A stretch of 64,000 nt of DNA from Mansonella perstans (taxonomy: Eukaryota > Nematoda > Chromadorea > Rhabditida > Onchocercidae), in NCBI GenBank assembly GCA_037074765.1, contig JBAMDO010000121.1, positions 62,001 to 126,000 on the forward strand. The letters run 5' to 3'. The notes beneath the pieces were generated by a model. The model had not been told where the DNA came from, did not search any database, and worked only from the letters and a program-made list of their open reading frames with translations. Within the stretch, counting starts at the first letter, position 1; each line of letters opens with the position of its first letter. A program made the position numbers and the translations under genes. This document shows, piece by piece, positions 12,838 through 30,717 of this stretch.

Positions 12838-15800
12838 ATGACTGAACGAAAATTTTTCGTTGCATCACACATTTGCTTTCATCCTACCAATCATAGCTGG
12901 TTAAATCATCGTCAGGGACGAATGGTTAGCTATTTTATTTTAATCATATTTATTTATTCATATTTTTTTATATCTTTCTGTTCATACAAAACAACTTATG
13001 GTAATAGTTTTTCTTCAGAAACTTGAAAATGTGTGAAAGAAATTGGATTAAATTCCCGCTATATACTCTTCCAGTACTGTTGTTTATCATTGCTTACTGA
13101 ATTTACGACTTAGCGTAAAAATTTACATCTTGTTTTACATTTTTCATTTTTAAAAAAAATAAAAATTAAAAAGTTATTAAAAAAAAAAAAAATTAAAGCC
13201 TATACAGTTAATAAATACTAGCTTTCCTCATACTATGATATAAGTTAGTTCCTTCATAGATTCATTTTGGATAGAGTTTCTCAAAAAAAAAAACTTGCAA
13301 CTTTTCAGACTCATTATAATGATAGTATTTCGCTTTGCATTGAGATGATAGGTGCGGAAAATTTTAGCAAACTAGATCATCTGCAGCAATTACTTTTGGA
13401 AGAAATGTGTAGTCACATTCGTAGAAGGTATTTGTTTCTTTCCTCATTTTGTTTCCTTTGGTTCGAATTTTTTAAAATTTATTAATCCTGTCGGGAATTT
13501 CTCCAAATTTCTGATGAAATTAGAGAAATAAACTCCAAGTTGTCAAATAATTTACTACTAAGATCCAATGTGCTGCTATCTGTTGCAGGCTTACAGCTCT
13601 CTCTATACAATACTCACTGAAACACACAGTACCACATCTGGTTGATACTGATATTGAATCTTTATTAAGGTATCTTTTTTTTATCTTATTGTTATGAATG
13701 ATTTCTTGATTATTTTTCTTTACGAACTTTTTCTCTTTCAGACTGCCTTTCAAGGTTTTCAAGACTGCTTAGGTTTCATGAATTTTAATTTTGCTGATGA
13801 ACACATCCGGCCATATCCATTTTTCTACTCCAATTTATCCATTTTCATTTGCCTTCTTATACGAAAAAAATTTTGTTAGAATCCATAGATGAGTTCGACT
13901 AAACAAAGCATTCTCCAAGTGTGTGTTTCTTTTGTTCATAAACTTTATTTGATAAAAAAATAATGCACAAACGTTTGTTTCTCTGTGGTGTTCTTTAGCA
14001 ATAATTTCAGAAAATCAGTAACTTATGTGCAGTATCGTGCATTCATGCGCGCAATCTTCGGTTACTTGTTACCATTTGGATTAATCGGAAAATACAACAT
14101 GAAAATTGCTATCGATCATACGTCATCCATTCTCTTTAAGCTTGGGTAAGTCTTTCTTATTCCAACAAGGTAAGGATTCAATCGTCTTATTTAGATGAAG
14201 CTTTTCCCTTCATACGTCCTTACAGTTTTCGTCTGACATTTATTTTGCACCTTTTGGTTGGTCAGACAAGTAATTTTAGCGATGTTTTATTTCTTATATT
14301 GATAATGAACTTCTGTTTTACAGATTCGATGAAAGTATAAGGTTGAGCGATCTTTTTTCTGTCCCATTCAAAACCTCAGATTTAAAATGGTTAAGACATT
14401 TATCTTCTTACGACTTATGCTGCGTACATCGAAAATTCATGCTTTGGTTGCTAAATTTTTCTGCTCTTGTCACTAAGTGAGTCTTTGTTGTTTGTTCACG
14501 GTGAGAAAATCCGTAGTGTTTATTAGTGTGGAGCGAAGGAATGAGTTCAAGGACAAAGTAGGGCAGAGACAACTCCAAGAATGAAATGCATGTTGCCTTA
14601 TTTTAGGCTGATATCTATATTTTCACTCGTTTCCTTAATTTTCGGTTTACTATCATCTGTTATCATTAGTAATTTTATCCTTGCTTAGGGCTGCATTTTA
14701 TGTAACACCAGAGAATAGAACGAGGCTATTACGTTTTTATCGGAAAGATGTGTGGAAACGCATCGAAAATCACAGTTTCCATTTGTTATGTGAGAAAAGG
14801 GATTTAAAGGAAGTTAAAGGTTTATTTGTGACTTTAGTTTTTTTTTCTTATGCAATGTTTTGATGTTCTTGCTATTAAATTCAGTTGTTTATGTATTTTA
14901 AGGAGTATTGAAAAACACAGTCGGAGCTCAAGTTCGGTTTCTACCGAAAAATTTAGGCACACGATCATTAATTGTGCCTACAGGAAAAAGCTTCGTAAAA
15001 CGGTATTCAGCGATCGTGTTAAAAATAGTTTCTGCAGTTATTGATTTAGTATGTGCAAAGCACCGCAAACATTCCAAGGAACTTCCGCTTACTGGAGCTT
15101 CTGTTTGGAACGGTAAGTACATGAATTTCCCTCTTTCTGAAAACTATATACAAGCATAGTTTATGTATACTTTATCGCAGTGTACTCAGTTTACTTAACA
15201 AATGTCTTCATTGTTGTCACAGTTCATCAAAAAATTATGGCTACTTAGTCTGGTGTCGTCCTATAAAAAGTGTATCAATCGTTTTAGCATGGCTTCTTCT
15301 ATCCCCATTTGGAGCTCTACATATTTTCTTGTGTTTTCATTTTAGGCATTGGTGGATTTCCCAAACGTTTTCGACGATTCATTCAGGTGAATGGATCGAT
15401 TAGAATTTACGCCGTGAAAACAGATGTTCGAGACTGTTTCGACTGCATCAACCAAAATTTGTTGCTTTCTATACTGAGAAAGTGTGTCTTGTCAACGAAG
15501 TGCAGGTTTTAAATTTCATTCATCTTGATATTTTTCCAAGGTTACAGATGCTTTTTTTCCTGAAGTTATATCGCTTATGATTCTCTGGGATTCTGCATTT
15601 CATATTTTTAATTTTATATTCTCCAGTTTCATATTTTCAGCAGTTTTCCGTTATGTAATTGATCCAGATTTAGTGATTTGTTCGTAATCCGAATGTTGTG
15701 ATTTGCTTTTCAAATGCATTTCCTGAGTTCATGAAAATAAAAGATTAGTTTGTAGGCATTTCCGATTGAATGCAAATGTGATTGGGATGAGTTTTTTGAG

Positions 15801-17352
15801 TTTTGCTCGACGATATGGTTTCGGATGTGGAATTAATGACCATAATTGCAATCTTTTTGAAGTAAAGTGTCTTATTTTGTCCAACTTTTTTTCTTTAGAT
15901 TGCATTTCATTTTATGCTCGTATTTATATTGTTCATTGCAGCTCTGTGTAACGAGTGAGATGGTCATGTGGCTTCTTGAAACATACGTCATCAATAAAGA
16001 AGTATTTTTTTATAATGAGCTAATGTATTAAGGCTCCATGGAACTTCCAGGAAAAATACACCTATTGGAAATGAAGCATTAGTACTCGAGACTGTTTATG
16101 TTTGGTTTTTAGTTTGCATATCGCAACAGTGTATATCGTGCTTCTTGTGGCATACCGCAAGGTAACCGTGCTTCAACACGTTTATGTGATATATACCTGG
16201 GTGCAGCGGATTGCGAAAGGCATTTTGAACTGATGAAACGGCGCGATACTTTACTTGTCCGTTATGTAGATGATTATCTGTTACTTACAACTGATATGAA
16301 TGTTGCACAGAAGGTATTTGATGCTTTTTACTATACTAATTTGCAATTAGTCAAATTACTGGGGAAAGTAGTAAGTTGTACGGAATGAAGGAGGAGGAAA
16401 AGAATGTTTCGAAAACTACCAGTTTGCCTTTTGATGTATTAATGAAATATTTCCAATAGAAGAAACCCTATTTGTTTAGTTTCTGGAAGTGATGCATCTC
16501 GGTGCAGATGATGATTATAACATTATTGCTGATTCTACAAAGACAGTAATTAATTTTCACTGCGAACGCAGTGAGTTGCTTATTTCTGGCAAAATTGTTG
16601 GTTCATGTGGCGCAGTACCGTGGTGCGGATATATAATTTATCCGGGTTTGAGAAAAGTTGGTAAATTTGATTCTGCACGACATTACTTTCTTCGATTACG
16701 CATTTTGCTCTGAATTTGCTTCAAAAATGTAAAAATAATGCTTACAATTGATGATTGGCATTATCTGCACGATGATATTTTATAGTATTGCATCGATTGG
16801 GCGAAAATACATTCAGGAAAAGCAATTGGATGTCGAATTGTGCACAAGATGGGTTCATGCGAAAAAAGGATTGCTGTTTTGAGATTTTTAAAGGCATCGC
16901 TTCTTGAAAAGTTTGTCCATACATTTATCCACATGTCAACAAATACACGCACTTTTAAGTTCAGGTTTTAGCAAAGACATTTATTAACAAGAAAATTCTG
17001 GATTCTTCAGGTACAGAATGGTTCATCGTTTTCCTTCTGGCAAATGGAAAACCAGTGTTTTGAAAAAGTTTGCTGTCATTGGCATAAAATTATATGCTCG
17101 TCCGTATGCTAGGAAAGTCCGACTTTCGACAAAGGTTAGGAAAACAAAGTGTAAAAAGTTGTCTATCAGTGACTGAACATGAAAATGTTCAGTAGTCACC
17201 CGAATTTGGCAGATACCGTCTTTAGTTTCAACTGTTTCTAGGGACGTTGGAATAGTGTATTTTGGCAAAAATTACGTGCTTGGCTCCGACAAGGATTTGC
17301 ATATTCATACAATACAAAGCTGGCTCATTTGTATGGATGGAACAATTTATGA
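12838..17352 (+). CDS. TERT: Telomerase reverse transcriptase (TERT)
   Basis: This is the catalytic subunit of telomerase, which copies an RNA template onto chromosome ends. Proposed exons: 12838-12924 (start exon, inferred), 13309-13427, 13589-13669, 14011-14145, 14324-14476, 14689-14819, 14903-15112, 15346-15505, 15756-15861, 15942-16001, 16113-16313, 16480-16660, 16817-16964, 17011-17134, 17242-17352. The phases agree and give about 668 aa. Motifs: a T-motif-like block (MRAIFGYLLPFGLIG, then FYVTPENRTRLLRFYRKDVW); motif 1/2 VRFLPK...TRSLIVP (residues about 246-260); motif A VKTDVRDCFD with Asp332; motif B' GIPQGNRAST (427-436); motif C RYVDDYLLLT with Asp467 and Asp468; motif E PWCG (528-531). 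A thumb-like C-terminus follows. All three catalytic Asp residues are present. The protein is short, with no room for a full N-terminal TEN domain, as in Caenorhabditis TERTs. The first exon is chosen only on phase. The exon structure between 16660 and 16817 is uncertain (see findings). Confidence 0.88.
17161..17199. repeat. Hairpin in the last TERT intron
   Basis: Arms gtgactgaacat (17169-17180) and atgttcagtagtcac (17185-17199) pair around a gaaa tetraloop with one 3-nt bulge. The hairpin lies 40 nt upstream of the terminal TERT exon. Its function is unknown. Confidence 0.5.
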
Positions 17353-17810
17353 ATGTGAAACAATGCTTTTTTACCGAGTTCATGGTCCATCATTTATACA
17401 GCAATGTTTTTCGAAGTTTTTCGGATGAAACGAAATTTCATGGAGCCCTAAAATTCTTGAATTCCCAATTATTGGTGGTTTTGTTATGATTTATTTAAAT
17501 CAAGTCATTTTAAATGACACATTTTCAATGAGGTTTCGGATTGGCAGTCGTTTTACGACAACTCATAAATGTTATCCAGATGTGAAACGGTTTTACTATG
17601 AGTGGAGGATTCTAGTACAGATGCTTCCAACTGTATCTGTTCCAGGAATTCTCTGACTTACCTGAAAGGGATGTTTTTCAGTAGATTCACATTTATGGCT
17701 GGATATTTCGTAGAGTCTTAAGATACATTGTGAATTCATATCAAACTTTAGTCTTGCACCATCTTGACATTTTAGAGTTGTGAAATTCTTATTTTATTGC
17801 AATGTCTACG

Positions 17811-17905
17811 TTACGAGTTGCGTTATTTACTGTTATTTACGTTGCGTTATTTACTGTTATATGGTTAGTTGCGTTATTTACCGTTATTTACGTTATTTAC
17901 TGCAT
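17811..17905. repeat. Short degenerate tandem repeat of gttatttac units
   Basis: The words gcgttatttactgttatt and gttatttac recur about seven times between TERT and TAF13. This reads as local slippage-type repetition. The rest of the 17353-17958 spacer shows no gene. Confidence 0.6.
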
Positions 17906-17958
17906 TTTTTAGTATATATGTATACAGGTCTGAATTGAATGAATATTTCTGAGTTGGG

Positions 17959-18657
17959 ATGCTTGATGAAGAAAGCAGTATATTTGGGTCTGATGATGAA
18001 GACGACGACGAAAGGCGGAGAGATAATCCTGAAGACAAAAAGTACCTCTTTCGGAAGGAATTCCGCACAATGATTTATGGTTTTGGCGATGACAAGGTAT
18101 ATCTTTTGTATTCGTTACATACGCAAATAGTGTTGTGCATAAAAGTATCCAGCGAAATGTTGCCATCGCGCGCAGCCAGCGAAACAAATTCAGTAACAAC
18201 TGGATAAAGTTGAGCCTCAAATGTATGACAGTTAGGTGTCTAGACCACGACAAGTTGAGCAATGTTCGAAAGATTAAGAAGTTATTAAAAAATTCGGGGA
18301 AACAGAATTTAGCAACCAGTACATGAATTCCTGATGTACGCAACATAATTCTTGAGAAAATAAATGTCTGCTACAAAGTTCGGTCACGTCATTATGGACA
18401 GCGGATTTTCAATGGCCGCGTTTCAGGTACCTTACGATAAGACTCTGGAGCTTTTGGAAACGATTGTTACGAACTACATACAGCACATGTGTCAGCGCGC
18501 TTTACAGATGGGTAAATCGGGAAAATTAGCTCTTGAAGATATACATTATTTGATTCGGCGGGACACTAAAAAATTTGGCCGCGTAAAGGATTTACTGTCG
18601 ATGAGTGAGGAACTGAAAAAAGCTAGGAAGCAGTTTGATGAAGCGAAAGCAATATAA
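17959..18657 (+). CDS. TAF13: TFIID subunit TAF13
   Basis: TAF13 is a histone-fold subunit of the general transcription factor TFIID and pairs with TAF11 in the nucleus. Two exons, 17959-18096 and 18427-18657, give 122 aa (human TAF13 is 124). An acidic N-terminus (FGSDDEDDDERRRD) leads to FRKEFRTMIYGFGDDK. The splice then gives VPYDKTLELLETIV, followed by the second histone-fold helix and the conserved end DIHYLIRRDTKKFGRVKDLL and SMSEELKKARKQFDEAK. Both ends of the 330-nt phase-0 intron are good (aag|gtatat, tttcag|gtac). It lies 606 bp after the TERT stop on the same strand and is convergent with vinculin. The intron is unusually rich in open frame, and an in-frame ATG at 18364 could give an alternative N-terminus. 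Confidence 0.95.
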
Positions 18658-19271
18658 ATTTCTTTATTAGGGGAATATTCTTGTACGGTAGTTAAATCAA
18701 AGGCAGGTAAACAGTTTGAAGAAATACAAACCTAAAGATTGTGAGGCATAATGCTGGAGAAATAAGGAAAAACTGGTTTTCATATCTGCGACTAAACTAT
18801 GACAGAACTTCTTTATGAAAAGGAAACACTGTAATAGCGAGTATATATGAGGTGGCACCAAAATGTATTAACAGTTATGGGTAAAAATAAGGTCAGCATT
18901 GCAAATTGTATGTATGAAAATTGATTGTTTCTCTATTACAATGTTCTAAGATTTATATATTTGCTCTTCCAAGCACATTTCATAATTTTAATATTACAAT
19001 AAATGATAATCTCATCAGAAAAAACGAGCGTCACCATGCTGTACTTTACTTATTAATATCGCATCGGTTTACTCCTGGAACTGTTGAGCAAGAGGTATAT
19101 ATTTTCCTATAGTAATTCATCATTGGTAACATCAAAATGTGAAGGTATTTAAATGAGTGAGGCATCGCCACTGTATTCATATAGCTGAAAGAATTTCACA
19201 GCGAAAGAAATGATAGAAGCGCTCTTTAAATATCAACTCTAATTCTTTAAGCATGTAACGTATGGCCCACT

Positions 19272-26870
<7,599 letters not shown>

Positions 26871-27360
26871 GTTTTTTGCAGCGATGAAGCAGCGTATCGT
26901 ATAAAAATTAAAGTGGAGAAGGCGAGGATTTACAACACCAATCTATTAATCCCGTCAGCTTTCAGTAGAAACAGTAGCTCAGGTGAGACTGATCGTGTAC
27001 TAATGATCAACTGATCAGGGGTCAAGGTTCCATGGCTCTCACTCTCTCTCCCTTCTTTCCTCTTTCTCGTACCAAACTGCTCGGGATCTCTCCACCGATG
27101 ATCACCACCGGAGGCTAGATGAATGAATTGAACTCAGTAGGCAATAATCATCGACAACTCTCCCATCGCACACCAAACAACCTTATTCCACGTACTCTTT
27201 TCATCTCTTTCTCTCTCTTTTCCCATTTTTACCATTTGTTCTAACATATCATGCGGTAGCATACTCGTGCAACTTCCACCCACCTTCCTTTCTATTCTGC
27301 ACCAATTCTTCTTCAATCTAAGCTCGATGTCTTCTCGATCCGAGCGATCCGGCAGTGATC

Positions 27361-27480
27361 ATTTATTAGTAGTTGTAGCTGTAGCAGTAGCAGTTGCAAC
27401 GGCACTACCAGTAACAGTAACAGTAGCAGTTGCAGTGTAGTAATATAGCAGCAGTAGCGATAGCAGTTGCAATAACAAGA
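27361..27480. repeat. Degenerate GTAGCAGT-type hexanucleotide repeat
   Basis: Words such as gtagcagt, agtaacagta and agcagttgca recur with substitutions over about 120 bp. It lies about 0.5 kb upstream of the vinculin start. Confidence 0.6.
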
Positions 27481-27804
27481 CAGTATTAATTAGTCAGTAA
27501 TTAATTAGTTAGTAGATGCGACAAAGTTGACATGTCTCAGTAATAAATCATTGTTGCAAAGGACAATGATTATATCTATGCCATACCTGGACAGTTAGTT
27601 ATTCATGCCTACTGGCTCATTGTTCCTTAAAACTTAGCTGCTTGAAATGCTTTTCTGCTTACTTGGCTCTTTGATGCTTCACAATCGTGTTACTACAATA
27701 TGAAGCAGTTACGGAAGAGAAAATTTCCATACTGATTGAAACAATAAAGCAATTCATCTTATTGTGTTCTTAGAGACAGTTCGGTCTCCTATTCTTGAAT
27801 CATT

Positions 27805-27915
27805 TCAGCATAGACTTCAAGTATAGACTTCAATGGATCATTTTAGTATAGACTTCAATAGACAGTATAGACTTCAGTGGATCATTTCAGTATAGTCTTC
27901 AATAGACTTCACCTT
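27805..27915. repeat. Irregular tandem repeat of tatagacttcaat units
   Basis: The words agtatagacttcaatggatc and agtatagacttcaatagac alternate four to five times with small indels. No coding potential was seen. Confidence 0.6.
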
Positions 27916-29170
27916 GAGGAGACCATTTTCATGCGATATAAGATAAAGTATCCATGTAATATCGTTTTCGGCACCGTTATAAAATTGCACTTCAGAACTT
28001 CCAGTAACAACTCGTTTCTCTTAAGAGAGTGAAGCAGTTGTTTTACTTTCAACTGTATTAGAAAGAAATGCTTCAATTCATCTGCTCAAATATATGCGAA
28101 AATGTATTAGTTTGTAAATTTTGCTTGTTATTTCATCCATTTCGGAAAATTTTCCTGTTTTTCTTGAATGTAAATTAGCTCCCTTCGTAATGTTGATTTT
28201 GCTTGCTGTTATTCCACTGTGCGGTGGCTAAATTGTTCTCATTCCAAATTTGTCAAATTCGAAATTTTGAATAAGGGATTGCAGTGACGAAAAAAGGTAT
28301 ATATCAGTCGATTGACTACTTGATTTCTTTGATTATTTCCGAGCTGAAGAATTTAAATTTCTCAAGAGTTTTTAGGTGGAAAATTGTAGTTCTTTACTTT
28401 ATCACAGTTTATCTGAGAATTTTCATTCTGTTTAACATGATATGATTCCAACAACTTGCTTTATATTGTTGTTGCTATACAGCCTCAACTTGCTACCTGC
28501 GGAAGCATTCTCAACTGGTGTTGTTTCCACAATTTCATTTTAAAACAGATGCAGTCACTGTTGAAAGAAATAGATCGTGAGTTTCACAGAACTGTGTGTC
28601 TCATTACTATTTATGAAAGCTAAATTAGCGCCTTCTCAATTTTTTTATATGTCGCTTTATCGTGACAGCGTGCAACTTTGTACGTTGACGATAATGTGAA
28701 TAGTAGTTTATCACCCATTCCAAATTGTGTGAGCTATTAAAATACGCATATCTGCCTCTGACAGTATTATTTGCAAATCCATCTTGCTAGAAGTCGACCC
28801 ATCAAAGTATACGGAACTACTTTTCTGCAATTTGCAATTAAGTTTAATCATAGTTAAAATATCCGTAACGGTGATGAGAAATGATATTCAGCAGTTACGA
28901 TCTATAATTGTAAGAATGGCCATAAAATCTATAATTAAAAATATAATTGTAAGTAGCAGCGAAGGCTTGAAACATTCACCGTTCAATATAGCCCAAACAG
29001 TTGTTGCTGAAGCCATACATTATAGTATTATACTATTATAATGATTTGAAGAGTTTTTTTGTGTCATGGATTAATTGTTACCTTTCTGGTATAGCACCAG
29101 AAAATATTGCTTTCTTTTCGCTTACCTTTTTTTCCTGCAGGTCGTTTCTGTTTTCAAAAAAAAAAAAAGC

Positions 29171-29475
29171 AGACATAAACTACAGTAACAATCGAGAACG
29201 AATATCATGATTTGTTTTTGACAGACATAAACTACAGTAACAATCGAGAACGAATATCATGATTTGTTTTTGACAGACATAAACTACAGTAACAATCGAG
29301 AACGAATATCATGATTTGTTTTTGACAGACATAAACTACAGTAACAATCGAGAACGAATATCATGATTTGTTTTTGACAGATATAAACTACAGTAACAAT
29401 CGAAAACGAATATCATGATTTGTTTTTGACAGATATAAACTACACTAACAATCGAAAACGAATATCATGATTTTG
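29171..29475. repeat. 52-bp minisatellite, about 6 copies
   Basis: Copies start at 29171, 29223, 29275, 29327, 29379 and 29431 (unit begins agacataaactacagtaaca). The first four copies are essentially identical. The last two share substitutions (agatataaac, cgaaaacg), so the array has a polarity of decay. The period is not a multiple of three and no ORF crosses it. Confidence 0.9.
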
Positions 29476-30717
29476 TTAAACGATCGTATTTGGTTGGAAC
29501 AAAACTCATCTGCACTAAACATATTTGTTCTTTTCATCTTTATCCAAATAGTATGGTAGCCTTACTTTTCCTACTTTGGGTCCAAAAAAATAAATTGTAT
29601 ACATATATAAAAACATATCCTTCATCATTATTGTCTTGAAATATTATTAACATTTGGAATTCATTATCAATAAAACGATAACTTCAGCTCTGATCAGAAC
29701 GATGAGTTTCAAGCTTGAAAAAAAAATACGTAACTTCAGAATCGTTGTCTGAGAAAAGTACGTGATTTCAGGAAGGTATTTACTTTCTCGATCACTTTTT
29801 TTGTCATTGTGGACACGAAAGAAACATGTAGTATAAAAGGCTGGAAGGTAGCCTACAATTAGCACGTTGATAGTGAATATTGCAAAAAGCACATATTTCG
29901 TACTGTTTCATCATTTGGATAGTTTAGAAAAATGAAATCATTTCTTGAAATATGCACAATATAAATGGACTGTTTTCCAAAATATTACTTCTATTAATGA
30001 TTCACAGACTATGTTCAATTACTTCGGAATTTTAGCTATTTTCATTTCGCGACCATTGTTTGATGCCAAAAGTTGGACATTTGAGACTATATGGTTTGTT
30101 CATTGGAAAGAATTGGTAGTAGTTTATTTTTGTGTTGTGTTGCATTTGCATGATGATATTGGAATATGATATTTGTCTAAAAATTATGAATAATTAGAAC
30201 ATTCATCTTTTTCATTATCATTTACGACACCAAGGTGATTTGATATTTCAGTATTCTATTACTGATAATAGGTAATAATTAAATTTTAGATTTTGATTAT
30301 CATTGCAAATTTTCTTATATTTCACTATTTACTCATTGCTTCGAGGAGGAATAGTATTGTATGAAACAGAACAAAAATATAAAGCAGCAAACATTGTTAA
30401 GGGAATCATAGCTCATTAAAGATTCGAATATGCAAAAGAAAGGATTTTTCAAAGATATATGAATCCATCACTGTAAACGATATAGCAGTTCGAGTAAGAT
30501 TTTTACAATAGAGGCTTACATCATACTCATTGATAGTTGAATTTTTGATAACTGAAGAAAATAGTCTTTCTTATTATCTTAAGGTACAATTGATTTACTG
30601 TATATTTTCGCTTTTTTTTTTTTTTTTAAATCAGAATGTTTCTAGATGTCTAGTGGAAAACTTCTATAAGTGGTTCTTTAATTGGAATTTGATAGAAGCA
30701 ATTTCTTGTGATCGAAT

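Larger units (their letters stand above)
26871..30717. other. Intergenic region between divergent vinculin and MITOK-like gene
   Basis: No gene was recognised. The 130 bp upstream of the vinculin start are mixed, followed by a pyrimidine-rich block at 27040-27070 and 27190-27240. It holds three repeat arrays (27361-27480, 27805-27915, 29171-29475), listed separately. Open stretches at 28784-29041 and 30530-30829 lack splice context. The promoters of both flanking genes should lie here. Confidence 0.45.

Noticed and set aside
13694..13879. Open frame (+) preceded by a ctttcag acceptor, between two TERT exons
   Set aside because: Including it breaks the TERT frame or hits a stop, while joining 13669 to 14011 is in phase and gives the expected RNA-binding-domain sequence.
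17909..18346. 145-codon open frame on the minus strand across TAF13
   Set aside because: It is antisense to TAF13 exon 1 and its intron, has no recognisable similarity or splice sites, and reads as a shadow.
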